The notes under the pieces: model-generated | The model's input: only the letters and a program-made list of their open reading frames with translations | Databases searched by the model: none | What the model was told of the DNA's origin: nothing | Translations under genes and position numbers: made by a program | NCBI RefSeq assembly: GCF_024748695.1 | Contig: NZ_CP087176.1 | Coordinates: 3,589,501 to 3,653,500, forward strand | DNA length: 64,000 nt | Direction: 5' to 3' | Source of the DNA: Pseudomonas sp. B21-040 | GTDB lineage: Bacteria > Pseudomonadota > Gammaproteobacteria > Pseudomonadales > Pseudomonadaceae | Shown: one piece after another, positions 1 through 10,565 of the stretch | Numbering within the stretch: the first letter of the stretch is position 1 | Layout: every line of letters starts with the position of its first letter

Positions 1-628
1 GGCCAAACAACTCGGACTGGATCAAATGTTCTGGAATCGCACCGCAGTTGATCGCCACAAAGGGTTTGCTGTGACGCTGGGACTGCCGGTGCAGCGTGCG
101 CGCGACCAATTCCTTGCCCGTGCCGCTTTCACCGCGGATCAAGACCGGTGATTCGGTCGGTGCCAATTTGCTCAGCAACTTGCGAAGTTCGCGAATCGGT
201 TTGCTGTCGCCCAGTAGTTCGTGTTCTGGCTGATCGATGTGAATCGTGCCCTGCCCACGCAGGCGCGCCATGCCGAATGCCCGCCCCAGCGTGACCTGAA
301 CCCGAGAGACGTCAAAGGGCAAAGTATGGAAGTCGAAAAACCATTCGCACACGAAGTCCCCGACATTCTGCAAGCGCAGGACTTCCTGGTTAAGGACCGC
401 GATCCACTCGGTGCCGCTGCGGCTGATCAGTTCTTTGACGGCTTCGGGACGTTCCAGATGAAAGGGCTGTAATCGCAACAAGCCGACGTCGCAGGTTCTA
501 TCGGCGGCGTTCTCCAGGGAACAGCTATCAACATCCCACCCCACCGAGCGCAAACCCGGTAACAGACGATGGCAGTCGTCACAGGGGTCTACTACTAACA
601 GACGTCGTAACGCAGGCGCTTCGATCAT
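1..628 (-). CDS. Sigma-54-dependent transcriptional activator, 3' part cut by window edge
   Basis: The frame begins at ATG 628, preceded by an AAGGA ribosome site, and stays open to the window edge, giving 209 codons. The first ~140 residues look like a degenerate receiver-like domain (LLVVDPCDDCHRLL at the start), as in VpsR-type regulators. The AAA+ sigma-54 interaction domain follows, with Walker A GESGTGKE at residues 166-173 and then VAINCGAIPEHL and SELFG. The GAFTGA loop and the Fis-type DNA-binding domain would lie outside the window. Such proteins hydrolyse ATP to open sigma-54 promoters. The absence of a clear phospho-acceptor context suggests control by ligand or by a partner rather than a classical kinase (inference). 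The target genes cannot be told from this sequence. Confidence 0.85.
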   Translation of the reverse strand, partial: MIEAPALRRLLVVDPCDDCHRLLPGLRSVGWDVDSCSLENAADRTCDVGLLRLQPFHLERPEAVKELISRSGTEWIAVLNQEVLRLQNVGDFVCEWFFDFHTLPFDVSRVQVTLGRAFGMARLRGQGTIHIDQPEHELLGDSKPIRELRKLLSKLAPTESPVLIRGESGTGKELVARTLHRQSQRHSKPFVAINCGAIPEHLIQSELFG

Positions 629-971
629 GACTGTTCCTTGGCGCCAAATTTTAGGAAATATTAGTAAAAACAGTCATTTGGCGGACTTGGCTGTAACATT
701 AGCAAGAATTTGACACACCCTTGTATCGATTGACTATAGAGAGGCTGCTTAAACAGTTATAAGAACGACTTGGTTAGTGACCTAACGAGTTGAACCTTTC
801 ATTCAGCTTTCAAATCAATACCCCTGCATTGAGTATATGAAAGAAAGTTGAAATTTCTTTTGTTTGTGTGTGACCTGACCCCATGTTGGGGGCATCAGTA
901 CAAGTAACCAGCCGAACGGTAAGCCCAACCGACGGCAGATCACTTGATTGGGCACACAGAGAGAAAATCCT
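629..971. other. 343-bp intergenic region with a candidate sigma-70 promoter and long leader
   Basis: This AT-richer gap separates the divergent sigma-54 regulator and the small gene starting at 972. It contains TTGACA at 710-715 and TATAGA at 735-740 (19-bp spacing; ACTATA at 733-738 would give 17). If that promoter drives the rightward gene, its untranslated leader would be over 200 nt. Within the leader GTTAG/CTAAC and CCCCA/TGGGG can pair as short hairpins. No coding sequence is evident. Confidence 0.35.
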
Positions 972-1238
972 ATGACCGCCCCGCTCCGTATCAACGAAGC
1001 TCTTTTGATTGCCGACCGCGCTTTTAAACCTTTCCAATGCGTGGCCTGGGCCCCACAAGACGGCAATGGTGAACTCAGCATCACCGTCATCGACCGCACC
1101 AACACCCACATTAGCCGCGCCCAAATCCCTAGCAGCGAGTATTCCGACCCTGCGCAACTCGAACACCTGCTGCAGCAGGCCCGCGCCGAGTTGAGCGAGA
1201 AAGGTTATCAGCTGCAATCATGGTCTATGCCGCACTAA
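972..1238 (+). CDS. Small conserved hypothetical protein (88 aa)
   Basis: I recognise no characterised family. The protein is acidic and soluble, with no signal peptide or membrane segment, and has a short helical C-terminal part (QLEHLLQQARAELSEKG). The ATG at 972 is chosen because GAGAGAA lies just upstream; an in-frame ATG at 948 has no ribosome site. It is a single-gene unit: a hairpin follows at 1247-1270 and the next gene has its own ribosome site. The residue pattern resembles small orphan proteins conserved in Pseudomonas, but its role is unknown. Confidence 0.7.
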   Translation: MTAPLRINEALLIADRAFKPFQCVAWAPQDGNGELSITVIDRTNTHISRAQIPSSEYSDPAQLEHLLQQARAELSEKGYQLQSWSMPH

Positions 1239-1246
1239 GGGTCTCT

Positions 1247-1281
1247 GCGGACTACTTCAACGTAGTCCGCCCCCCTGCCTT
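1247..1281 (+). terminator. Hairpin terminator candidate after the 88-aa gene
   Basis: A perfect 9-bp stem (GCGGACTAC 1247-1255 with GTAGTCCGC 1262-1270) around a 6-nt loop lies nine bases after the stop codon. A pyrimidine-rich tail follows, but the T run is weak. Confidence 0.5.
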
Positions 1282-1512
1282 CTTTTAGTTGGCTGTTTTA
1301 ACAGTTACAGCGCATCCAACACTCTAACTTTTTCGCCTCGAATTACTTGGCGCACTTGTCTTTGGTTCGAAAAGACACTGTTCTGGCACAGTGCGACCCT
1401 CCGCCTGTTAGTTATGACAGTTGTGTGATTGCCCATTCAGGGATTGAATGTTTCACACAGGCAGTTGCCCTCCCGCCCCCCGGTTTCGGACAGCTCGCAA
1501 GGAGAGGCGCGC

Positions 1513-2802
1513 ATGCCACACCAGACTGCTTTTGCCCTACCTGTATCGCGGTATACGGCTGGCGATCTCGATAATAGTTTCGCCGCCCGCGGTAAAGCCC
1601 AGGTGTATTTCGCCGGGAGTACGTCAAGTATCGCCAACAGCGTGGAAATTGACTCCAGTGGCCGCGTGCTGGTGGCGGCGACGGTTGGCCTGCGAGGTGG
1701 TAACTGCTTTGGCCTGGCCCGTTTACTGGAAGACGGTTCGGCGGACCTCGCATTTGGCCATAACGGCAGCGTTATCGGGCAGTTCCAGCGCGGCTTCGAA
1801 GCCATGGCGGGCAAAGTGCATCTGTTGGCCAACGGACACATTCTGGTGGCCGGGCTGCACTATGAAGACACTCACCGAACGCTTCCAGCCTTGGCGCTGT
1901 TCGATTCCCAAGGTCACCCGGTCAGGCATTTTGGTGACAATGGGATCAGTGTCATTCGCCTGCCGGGAAACTTGTCCCTGGGCACCCGCGATGTCTGGCT
2001 TCCCCCTGGCGTTCCAGGCGCCGAAGCCTGCGACGTGCAAGTGCTGGCTGACGGCGGGATTCTGCTGCTGGCCAACCACCATTTTGAACTGGCCGATCAT
2101 GTCGGCCTGTTGATACGCCTTACCCGCCATGGCCAATTGGATACGTCCTTCAATGGCCGCGGCTTTGTCATCGTCCGGCACCTGCTGATGAACTCCTGGC
2201 TCAGTAGCCTCATGGTGCAACGAGACGGCCGGATCATGGTCGGTGGATCGATTAATTTCCCTGTGGAAGGTTTACTGGCGCGCTACCTCCCCGATGGTCG
2301 TCTGGATGACTCTTTCGCCGTGGATGGCTTTATGGCGTTCAGGGCTGAAGAGCGCGGCGCTCAGGTCAACCAGGTCATCGAGATGGAAAATGGCGACCTG
2401 CTGTGCTTTGGCAGCAGCCGCGACCCGATGCACTGCCTGGCCTTCAAACTACACAGCAATGGCCGCCCCGATGTTCACTGCAACGGCGGCCAGCCACAAC
2501 TACTGAACATCGGTCACAGTGGTTGCCAATGGACCGCCGCCCGGCATCAGGTAGATGGCCGAGTGCTGGCAGTTGGCGCCACAAACGGCGGCGTCGAAGC
2601 CGATTTCCTTTTAGCCCGGTATTTGCCGGGTGGGCAGCTGGACCCCGGTTTCGCCGAAGGCACTTGCTGGGTTCGCACCCGCCTGGGCCGCAGCCTGGAT
2701 ACCGCTATGTCGGTAGCGGTTCAAGCTGATGGAAGAATCGTCGTAGGCGGTTATTCGCTGGATGGCAACTACAAGGCCGTTGTGGTGCGCTATCTCGGGT
2801 AA
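1513..2802 (+). CDS. Delta-60 repeat beta-propeller protein (429 aa)
   Basis: The protein consists of about seven imperfect ~55-60-residue repeats. Each carries a turn of the type G-x-LD-xx-F-x-x-G (GDLDNSF, GQLDTSFNGRG, GRLDDSFAVDG, GQLDPGF) and a following VLADGGILLL or QADGRIVVGG strand pair. This is the delta-60/DUF5122 repeat, expected to fold as a propeller. No signal peptide is visible. ATG 1513 is chosen because AAGGAGA lies just before it; the frame is open further upstream without ribosome sites. Function is unknown. Family members are often associated with the cell surface or with binding, but nothing here shows the ligand. Confidence 0.8.
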   Translation: MPHQTAFALPVSRYTAGDLDNSFAARGKAQVYFAGSTSSIANSVEIDSSGRVLVAATVGLRGGNCFGLARLLEDGSADLAFGHNGSVIGQFQRGFEAMAGKVHLLANGHILVAGLHYEDTHRTLPALALFDSQGHPVRHFGDNGISVIRLPGNLSLGTRDVWLPPGVPGAEACDVQVLADGGILLLANHHFELADHVGLLIRLTRHGQLDTSFNGRGFVIVRHLLMNSWLSSLMVQRDGRIMVGGSINFPVEGLLARYLPDGRLDDSFAVDGFMAFRAEERGAQVNQVIEMENGDLLCFGSSRDPMHCLAFKLHSNGRPDVHCNGGQPQLLNIGHSGCQWTAARHQVDGRVLAVGATNGGVEADFLLARYLPGGQLDPGFAEGTCWVRTRLGRSLDTAMSVAVQADGRIVVGGYSLDGNYKAVVVRYLG

Positions 2803-2878
2803 TCCATTACCTTTCCCGGACTTGATATTCCCATCTTGTTACGGCAAGTTGCGCGCTTCTTTAAACAAGGAGTAGCCG

Positions 2879-4381
2879 ATGTCCGGTTCAATGGCCCAGG
2901 CGTTCGCGCACAACTTTCTCGGCCACTCACCTCGCTGGTACAAGGCGAGCATTCTCGGTTTCCTGATTCTCAACGCACTGGTGCTGTGGACCGTCGGCCC
3001 CGTTGCGGCCGGTTGGCTGCTGGTGCTGGAGTTCATCTTTACCCTGGCCATGGCACTCAAGTGTTACCCGCTGATGCCCGGCGGGTTGCTGCTGATTGAA
3101 GCCCTGCTGCTTAAAATGACCACGCCGCAGGCGCTTTATGACGAACTGGTGCATAACTTTCCGGTCATCCTGTTGTTGATGTTCATGGTGGCCGGCATCT
3201 ACTTCATGAAAGACCTGCTGCTGTTTCTGTTTTCGCGCTTGCTCCTGGGGGTTCGCTCCAAGGCGCTGTTGTCGTTGATGTTCTGCTTTCTCTCGGCATT
3301 CCTCTCGGCCTTCCTTGACGCATTGACCGTGACCGCGGTGATTATCAGTGCGGCCGTGGGGTTTTATTCGGTGTATCACCGCGTTGCCTCGGGCAATGAT
3401 CCTCGCCAGGACAGCGAGTACAGCGATGACCAGCAATTGCCCACGCTTCACCATGGCGACCTCGAACAGTTTCGTGCCTTTCTGCGCAGTCTTTTGATGC
3501 ACGGTGCCGTCGGCACGGCGTTAGGCGGTGTCTGCACACTGGTGGGTGAACCGCAGAACCTGCTGATCGGCCATGAGATGGGCTGGCATTTCTCCGATTT
3601 CTTTTTGAAAGTTGCCCCCGTCTCACTGCCGGTACTGGCCGCCGGTTTGTTGACCTGCGTGCTCCTGGAAAAACTGCGCTGGTTCGGCTACGGCACACTG
3701 CTGCCGGACAACGTTCGGGCGGTGCTGGCCAACTTTGCCGCCGAAGACAACGCCGAGCGCACTTCGCGCCAGCGTGCCGCCTTGCTGGTGCAGGGTGCCG
3801 CCGCGTTGATCCTGATTGCAGGGTTGGCGTTTCACATCGCGGAAGTCGGCCTGATCGGCTTGATGGTGATCGTGTTGATCACGGCCTTCACCGGCATCAC
3901 CGACGAGCACCGTATCGGCAACGCCTTCAAGGACGCCATGCCCTTCACCGCGTTACTGGTGGTGTTTTTTGCGGTGGTCGCGGTGATTCACGACCAGCAA
4001 TTGTTCACACCGCTGATCCAGTGGGTACTGGCACTGCCGGCCGACCAGCAACCGGGCATGTTGTTTATTGCCAATGGCTTGCTGTCAGCCATCAGTGACA
4101 ACGTGTTTGTGGCGACCATTTACATCACCGAAGTGAAACGCGCCTTCATCTCCGGCCACATGAGCCGTGAACACTTCGAGACACTGGCCATTGCGATCAA
4201 TACCGGGACGAACCTGCCCAGCGTGGCGACGCCCAATGGACAAGCCGCGTTTCTGTTTTTGCTGACCTCGGCAATTGCCCCGCTGATTCGCCTGTCGTAC
4301 GGCTGCATGGTGTGGATGGCGTTGCCGTACACCGTGGTGATGGGTGTTCTTGGGTGGTACGCCGTTAGTTTCTGGCTGTAA
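2879..4381 (+). CDS. nhaB: Na+/H+ antiporter NhaB
   Basis: This 500-residue polytopic inner-membrane protein has the length and sequence character of gammaproteobacterial NhaB. It exchanges cytoplasmic Na+ for external protons, protecting against sodium and alkaline stress. Many hydrophobic segments are visible (for example residues ~25-60, 95-150 and 300-330). The motifs [13 protein letters not shown] and [13 protein letters not shown], and the late [12 protein letters not shown] segment with [16 protein letters not shown], are typical of the family. The ATG follows AAGGAGTAGCCG. It stands alone, 76 bp after the propeller gene and convergent with the HAD phosphatase gene. Confidence 0.93.
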   Translation: MSGSMAQAFAHNFLGHSPRWYKASILGFLILNALVLWTVGPVAAGWLLVLEFIFTLAMALKCYPLMPGGLLLIEALLLKMTTPQALYDELVHNFPVILLLMFMVAGIYFMKDLLLFLFSRLLLGVRSKALLSLMFCFLSAFLSAFLDALTVTAVIISAAVGFYSVYHRVASGNDPRQDSEYSDDQQLPTLHHGDLEQFRAFLRSLLMHGAVGTALGGVCTLVGEPQNLLIGHEMGWHFSDFFLKVAPVSLPVLAAGLLTCVLLEKLRWFGYGTLLPDNVRAVLANFAAEDNAERTSRQRAALLVQGAAALILIAGLAFHIAEVGLIGLMVIVLITAFTGITDEHRIGNAFKDAMPFTALLVVFFAVVAVIHDQQLFTPLIQWVLALPADQQPGMLFIANGLLSAISDNVFVATIYITEVKRAFISGHMSREHFETLAIAINTGTNLPSVATPNGQAAFLFLLTSAIAPLIRLSYGCMVWMALPYTVVMGVLGWYAVSFWL

Positions 4382-4407
4382 CACAGAACAAAAACTGTAG
4401 GAGTCAG

Positions 4408-5229
4408 TCAGCGAGCGAGGATATAGCGCTCGATCGCCTGGGCAGCACCGTCTTCGGTGTTAGGCCCGGTCACCACATCCGCCTGGCGCTTGACGGCCTC
4501 CTCCGCCTGCCCCATGGCAATCGACAACCCGGCACGATGAAACATCGCCGGGTCATTGCCACCATCGCCCAGCGCGGCAGTCTGTTCCAGCGGCACACCG
4601 AGATGCTCGGCCAGTGTCGCCAGCGCCGCGCCCTTGTTCGCCTGCATCGCGGTCACGTCCAGATACACCGGTTGTGAGCGCGAGACCTGGGCCTGGCCTG
4701 CGACATTGGCCAGCAATTGCGCTTCCAGTTCGATCAGCAACCCGGTGTTGTTGCTCGCTGCGACAATCTTGTCGATGCGCTCCAGGTAAGGTTCAAAACT
4801 CTCCACCACTATGGGCGGATACCCCAGGCCATGCTGTTCCCGGGGAACCATGGGGCCGTTTGCATCCTTCAGCAGCCAGTCGCCGCCACTGAACACCCAG
4901 ACTTCGATGTCCGGCAGATCGGCGAACAGCGTCAATGTGGTGAGCGCAGCCGTCGCCGGCAAGTAATGGGCAACCAGCAAACTCCCGTCCGGATTGACGA
5001 TCGTGCCGCCATTGAACGCCGCCGTCGGCAGATCGACACCCAACGCTTCAATCTGCTGCAACATCGCTTTGGGCGGGCGCCCGGTGGCCAGGCTGAACAG
5101 CACGCCCGCCTCGCGCAGCGAACGTACCGCCGCAATGGTGCGCTGGCTGAGCGTGTGATCAGGCAGCAGCAAGGTGCCGTCCATGTCACTGAGCAGAAAA
5201 CGGATGGGCTGCTGCGTTTCCCCCTTCAT
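4408..5229 (-). CDS. Cof-type HAD-IIB family phosphatase
   Basis: This 273-residue haloacid-dehalogenase hydrolase has motif I DMDGTL (nucleophile and acid aspartates), a Cof-type cap domain, a lysine in ANKGAAL and motif IV GDGGNDPAMF. Such enzymes dephosphorylate small phosphorylated metabolites, often sugar phosphates or FMN. The start at 5229 is chosen because its ATG overlaps the zwf stop codon (ATGA); an ATG 15 bp upstream is possible. It is the third gene of a gnd-zwf-HAD operon with two ATGA overlaps. It may act on a sugar phosphate of the pentose phosphate or Entner-Doudoroff branch (inference). Confidence 0.85.
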   Translation of the reverse strand: MKGETQQPIRFLLSDMDGTLLLPDHTLSQRTIAAVRSLREAGVLFSLATGRPPKAMLQQIEALGVDLPTAAFNGGTIVNPDGSLLVAHYLPATAALTTLTLFADLPDIEVWVFSGGDWLLKDANGPMVPREQHGLGYPPIVVESFEPYLERIDKIVAASNNTGLLIELEAQLLANVAGQAQVSRSQPVYLDVTAMQANKGAALATLAEHLGVPLEQTAALGDGGNDPAMFHRAGLSIAMGQAEEAVKRQADVVTGPNTEDGAAQAIERYILAR

Positions 5230-6745
5230 CCGAGGCTGTGCCAAACGCGACCGTCACGGGCCAGCAGCTCGTCGGCGGCTGCCGGGCCGTCTTCACCGGC
5301 CGCGTAACTCTGGACCGTTGCGTCCTGCTGCCAGGCATCGAGGAACGGCTGCACGGCGCGCCAGCCATTCTCGATATTGTCGGCGCGCTGGAACAGCGTC
5401 TGATCGCCCGTCAGGCAGTCGTAGATCAGCGTTTCGTAGCCGGTGGACGGCTGCATTTCGAAGAAATCCTTATAGGCAAAACCCAGCTCGATATTGGCCA
5501 TGTTCAAGGCCGGGCCCGGTCGTTTGGCCAACAGGTCGAACCACATGCCTTCGTTGGGCTGGATCTGGATCCGCAGATAGGTCGGTTGCAACTCATCGAC
5601 CTCGGTGTCGCGAAATTGGGCATACGGCGCCGGTTTGAAACAGATGACAATCTCGGTGTCGCGCACGCTCATGCGTTTGCCCGTGCGCAGGTAGAACGGC
5701 ACGCCGACCCAGCGCCAGTTGTCGATCATGACTTTGAGCGCGACGTAGGTTTCGGTATTGCTGTCGGGCGCCACGTTGTTTTCCTGGCGATACCCCGGCA
5801 ACGGCTTGCCATCGACTTCGCCCGTGGCGTATTGACCGCGAATCGAATTGGCTCGGGCGTCTTCGGTAGACCAAGGGCGAATGGCCCCCACGACTTTGGC
5901 TTTTTCACCGCGTACCGCATCAGCGCCAAACGCCGCTGGCGGTTCCATTGCCACCATCGCCAGGAGCTGGAACAGGTGGTTGGGCACCATGTCCCGCAGG
6001 GCGCCGGTGTGTTCATAAAAACTGCCACGGGTTTCCACGCCGACGGTTTCGGCGGCAGTTATTTGCACGTGGTCGATGTAATGATTGTTCCAGAACGCTT
6101 CGAACAGGCTGTTGGAAAACCGGCTGATCAGAATGTTCTGTACGGTTTCCTTGCCCAGGTAGTGATCGATCCGGTAGATCTGGTTTTCCGTCATCACTTT
6201 GAGCAAGCAGGCATTCAAGGCTTCTGCGGTTTGCAGATCGGACCCGAACGGTTTTTCGATGACCACCCTTCTGAATGCGTCGGGTGTTTCCACCAGCAAG
6301 CCTGCGGCGCCGAGGCGACGCACCACTTCGCTGAAGAAACGTGGCGCGGTGGCCAGGTAGAACACCGCATTGCCAGTGCCGCTGGCGGCGATTTTCGCCG
6401 CCAGCGCTTGATAAGTGCTGTCGTCCAGGAAGTCGCCCTGGACGTAGCTGATGCCTTTGGCCAGCTTGGCCCACACCTGCGGGTCAAGGGCTTGATCGCC
6501 CTTGCCCGACTTGGCCGCCCTTTCGCTCCGAATGAAATCTTCGAGCTTGCGGGCGAAGGCTTCGTCAGTAATGGCGTTGTGATCCACGCCGATGATCCGC
6601 AAGCCATCACCCAGCAAACCATCGCGACTCAGGTTGTACAACGCCGGCATCAGCAGGCGCTTGACCAGGTCACCGTGGGCACCGAACAGGAATAACGTGG
6701 TGGGCGGTGCGGGTTCTGCCTTGGATTTCTTGCGGATCGCGTGGG

Positions 6746-6749
<4 letters not shown>
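5226..6749 (-). CDS. zwf: Glucose-6-phosphate 1-dehydrogenase
   Basis: This cytoplasmic enzyme of 507 residues oxidises glucose 6-phosphate to 6-phosphogluconolactone with NAD(P)+. Visible motifs are the nucleotide-binding GAHGDLVKR near the N terminus, EKPFGSDL, and the substrate-binding signature [13 protein letters not shown] containing the catalytic His-Lys region. It overlaps gnd upstream by 4 bp and the HAD gene downstream by 4 bp, so the three are translationally coupled. Pseudomonads usually carry several zwf paralogues. This one, paired with gnd rather than with hexR/pgl/eda, corresponds in context to the P. putida zwfB type. Confidence 0.95.
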
Positions 6750-7726
<977 letters not shown>

Positions 7727-7997
7727 GTGCTGATGCTCCCTACTACAAATAAAGTGTGTCAAAGGTATAGCCCAACGTGACTCATGGGGTTAGTCCAGAG
7801 CGTTGGCACATAGTTTCCGGGCATTGTGCCCGATCCTGATGGATAACGTCGGTAATCGCGCCGAAGACACAACGACCATGAAAAATAAAAAAGTTCCCTT
7901 GAGGGGCAAAAGAAATCAAAATCAGCGCCGATAGTAGATCAGCACCTGATTGCAGGGGGCGGTTCTACAGTTGAGTCAACCATTTGCGAGGTGAGCA

Positions 7998-8180
7998 ATG
8001 GGCACAGTACACGCAGCACGGCCAGCACAAACCCTTTACGTCACGATCCATCGTGATGAGTTGCGTCAGTTGAAAGAAGAGCGCGACCTCTTGAAGCAGG
8101 AACTTGCGCAACTGCGCCAGTTGACTCAAGGCACCCAATCACCCCCCCTGCCCGTCACCCAGCACGCCCCCCACGCCTGA
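7998..8180 (+). CDS. Small coiled-coil hypothetical protein (60 aa)
   Basis: The 60-residue product has a beta-like start (TLYVTIHRDEL) and then a charged heptad-like helix (RQLKEERDLLKQELAQLRQL), likely a short coiled coil. A Pro/His-rich tail follows. A good GAGGTGAG ribosome site precedes ATG 7998 and a strong terminator follows at 8195-8221, so it is probably a genuine monocistronic gene. I recognise no function. The 271-bp gap upstream, before the divergent gnd, would hold both promoters. Confidence 0.65.
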   Translation: MGTVHAARPAQTLYVTIHRDELRQLKEERDLLKQELAQLRQLTQGTQSPPLPVTQHAPHA

Positions 8181-8194
8181 TCTGCTCAGGTGAT

Positions 8195-8245
8195 TCGGAA
8201 ACAGTCTCGAACTGTTTCCGACCTCGTTTTGCCCCTCGTTTTTCA
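8195..8245 (+). terminator. Rho-independent terminator
   Basis: A perfect 11-bp stem (8195-8205 with 8211-8221, core GGAAACAGT/ACTGTTTCC) has a 5-nt loop. CCTCGTTTTG and a second T run after CCCCTC follow, 15 bp after the small coiled-coil gene. Confidence 0.75.
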
Positions 8246-8367
8246 CAATTTTTTCACATTTACCTATTGATACTCCCGCCCCCTTATTGCCGCTCGGTTT
8301 TCGGGTGGTTTCTGTTCGTCGGCAATGGATGGTTCGACGTTGAAGTGATTTCTGGCTGGAGCGTTGA

Positions 8368-10104
8368 ATGGCATTGTTTAAACGCAGCAACACGTCTGCG
8401 AAAGGTCTCGATTGGGCAGCACTTCTCTGGTTATTCCTGTTCTTCTGGTATTTTTCCGGTATCACTCAATTACTCATTCAACTGACCGGCACCTCGGGCT
8501 TTACCGGGTTTCGCCAAGCCTTTGTGATGAGCGCCATCTGGCTTGCACCGATGCTGTTGTTCCCTAAACAGACGCGTGTGATGGCGGCAGTGATCGGCGT
8601 CGTGCTGTGGGCCTGTTCGATGGCCAGCCTGGGTTATTTCTTTATCTACCAACAGGAATTTTCCCAGAGCGTCATCTTCATCATGTTCGAATCGAACATC
8701 TCTGAAGCCGGCGAGTACATGACCCAGTATTTCGCCTGGTGGATGGTCGCTGCATTCCTTGCCCATACGCTGTTCGCTTATTTCCTGTGGACCCGCTTGC
8801 GCCCGGTGGTCCTGCCGCGCTGGCAGGCACTGGTTGCCGCGACGGCGATCGTGATCGCCGTGGTTGGTTACCCGCTGGTCAAACAGACCGCGCGCACCGG
8901 CAGTTTCGCGGAAGGTTTCGATAAGTTCGAAACCCGCATCGAGCCCGCCGTGCCTTGGCAGATGGCCGTGGCCTATCACCGCTACCTGGAAACCCTGGCT
9001 GGCATGCAAGACATGCTGCACAGCGCAAGCAAGATCCCCCCGTTGAAAAACCTGACGGACACGATGGCCAACCAGCCCGCGACCCTGGTGCTGGTGATCG
9101 GCGAGTCCACCAACCGTCAGCGCATGAGCCTCTACGGTTACCCGCGCGAGACCACGCCGGAGCTGGACAAGCTTAAAGATCAACTGGCGGTCTTCGACAA
9201 CGTCATCACCCCACGCCCTTACACCATCGAGGCGTTGCAGCAGGTGCTGACTTTCGCCGACGAAGAACACCCGGACCTTTACCTGTCTACGCCGTCGCTG
9301 GTCAGCATGATGAAACAGGCGGGCTACAAGACGTTCTGGATCACCAACCAGCAGACCATGACCAAGCGCAACACCATGCTGACAACCTTCTCCGAGCAGG
9401 CCGACGAGCAGGTGTACCTGAACAACAACCGCAATCAGAACGCCGCCCAGTACGACGGCGATGTCATCGAGCCGTTCAACAAGGCACTGGCCGATGCCGC
9501 ACCGCGCAAGCTGATCGTTGTGCATTTGCTCGGTACGCACATGAGCTACCAGTACCGTTACCCGCCGACGTTCGACAAGTTCACCGACCGCAAAGGCGTG
9601 CCGGACGGCGTGCGCGACGATCAGGTGCCGACCTACAACAGCTATGACAATGCCGTGTTGTACAACGACTTCGTCGTATCGAGCCTGATCAAGGACTACG
9701 CCAAGTCCGACCCGAACGGCTTCCTGCTGTACCTCTCCGACCACGGTGAAGATGTGTTTGACTCCGTGGGGCACAGCACCCTCGGGCGCAACGAGAACAA
9801 GCCGACTGCGCCGATGTACACCATTCCGTTCATGGCCTGGGCTTCGCCGAAATGGCGTGAAAACCATGACTGGAGCTTTGCCGCCGACCTGAGCAGGCCT
9901 TACAGCAGCTCGCAACTGATTCACACCTGGGCCGACCTGGCCGGGTTGAGTGCTGATGAACTGGACCGCAGCAAAAGCCTGGTCAGTGACAGCTTCAAGC
10001 CGCGCCCACTGATGATCGGCAACCCTTACGAGCGTGAGGCCCGCCCGCTGATCGACTTCAGTTTGATGAAGCCTAAAGTGGCTCCAGCCGTCGTTAAACA
10101 GTAG
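8368..10104 (+). CDS. cptA: Phosphoethanolamine transferase CptA
   Basis: This inner-membrane enzyme of 578 residues transfers phosphoethanolamine from phosphatidylethanolamine to the heptose region of the LPS core. The N-terminal ~170 residues hold about five hydrophobic membrane segments. The periplasmic sulfatase-fold domain begins near residue 240, with VLVIGESTNRQRMSLYGY, where Thr248 is the expected phospho-acceptor. HLLGTHMSYQYRYP and LYLSDHGEDVFDS supply further zinc ligands. Length and motifs match CptA better than the lipid A enzyme EptA. It is monocistronic, with a strong terminator directly after it. Its product is expected to alter surface charge and cationic-peptide tolerance. 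Confidence 0.9.
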   Translation: MALFKRSNTSAKGLDWAALLWLFLFFWYFSGITQLLIQLTGTSGFTGFRQAFVMSAIWLAPMLLFPKQTRVMAAVIGVVLWACSMASLGYFFIYQQEFSQSVIFIMFESNISEAGEYMTQYFAWWMVAAFLAHTLFAYFLWTRLRPVVLPRWQALVAATAIVIAVVGYPLVKQTARTGSFAEGFDKFETRIEPAVPWQMAVAYHRYLETLAGMQDMLHSASKIPPLKNLTDTMANQPATLVLVIGESTNRQRMSLYGYPRETTPELDKLKDQLAVFDNVITPRPYTIEALQQVLTFADEEHPDLYLSTPSLVSMMKQAGYKTFWITNQQTMTKRNTMLTTFSEQADEQVYLNNNRNQNAAQYDGDVIEPFNKALADAAPRKLIVVHLLGTHMSYQYRYPPTFDKFTDRKGVPDGVRDDQVPTYNSYDNAVLYNDFVVSSLIKDYAKSDPNGFLLYLSDHGEDVFDSVGHSTLGRNENKPTAPMYTIPFMAWASPKWRENHDWSFAADLSRPYSSSQLIHTWADLAGLSADELDRSKSLVSDSFKPRPLMIGNPYEREARPLIDFSLMKPKVAPAVVKQ

Positions 10105-10113
10105 CTCCATTCA

Positions 10114-10136
10114 GGGGCCGGTTCCGGCCCCTTTTT
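10114..10136 (+). terminator. Rho-independent terminator of cptA
   Basis: A GGGGCCGG (10114-10121)/CCGGCCCC (10124-10131) stem is followed directly by TTTTT, ten bases after the stop codon. Confidence 0.88.
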
Positions 10137-10285
10137 GTTGCGCATCGCGCAGTTCCTCCTCCCCCTTTTCAATCACGGGCGCCCGGCTCTGGCGTGCTCA
10201 TTCCCATTTGACGGAATCGGCAGATAATGTCCCTGCGACATAGCTTCATGGACGAAAGGCCCTGAACCCGTAATGGGAGGCACCC

Positions 10286-10495
10286 ATGAAATATACGACC
10301 CTGATCGTTGCTGGCCTGATGACGTTCGGCTCTGCCACTGCCTTTGCAGAATACGGCTCCGAACGCATGCAGTATTACTACGAGACTTTGCATCTCGCGC
10401 AGCAAAAGGCAAATGGCTTTGAGGTCAAAAACATTGAACTGCGCGTCCCCAGCGATCAAACCGCACAAATGACCGAATCCTACAGACCGAAGTAA
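10286..10495 (+). CDS. Small exported protein (69 aa)
   Basis: A clear Sec signal peptide (MKYTTLIVAGLMTFGSATAFA, cleavage after AFA) precedes a mature part of about 48 polar residues containing YGSERMQYYYETLHLAQQK. It has a GGGAGG ribosome site and its own terminator. The product is probably periplasmic. It resembles the many short exported proteins of unknown function in Pseudomonas; no domain or motif allows a functional call. Confidence 0.7.
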   Translation: MKYTTLIVAGLMTFGSATAFAEYGSERMQYYYETLHLAQQKANGFEVKNIELRVPSDQTAQMTESYRPK

Positions 10496-10507
10496 TCGAA
10501 GCCAGCC

Positions 10508-10533
10508 GGGCGTCCTGATGGACGCCCTTTTTT
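10508..10533 (+). terminator. Rho-independent terminator
   Basis: The stem GGGCGTCC (10508-10515)/GGACGCCC (10520-10527) with a TGAT loop is followed by six T residues. It ends the 69-aa gene and lies close to the 3' end of the convergent GNAT gene. Confidence 0.88.
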
Positions 10534-10565
10534 ATGCCTGCTCGAAAGCGCTCAAGTGCCCCCGG

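Noticed and set aside
1376..1393. CACTGT/ACAGTG inverted repeat as operator
   Set aside because: Only 6 bp per arm in a 274-bp gap with no linked regulator; expected by chance too often.
5238..6695. 485-codon open frame antisense to zwf
   Set aside because: Shadow frame; zwf is unambiguous.
8368..10104. Lipid A phosphoethanolamine transferase EptA
   Set aside because: The GESTNRQRMSLYGYPRETTP segment and N-terminal half match CptA better.
8470..10110. 546-codon open frame antisense to cptA
   Set aside because: Low-complexity His/Gln/Val-rich translation typical of a shadow frame; cptA has full motifs.
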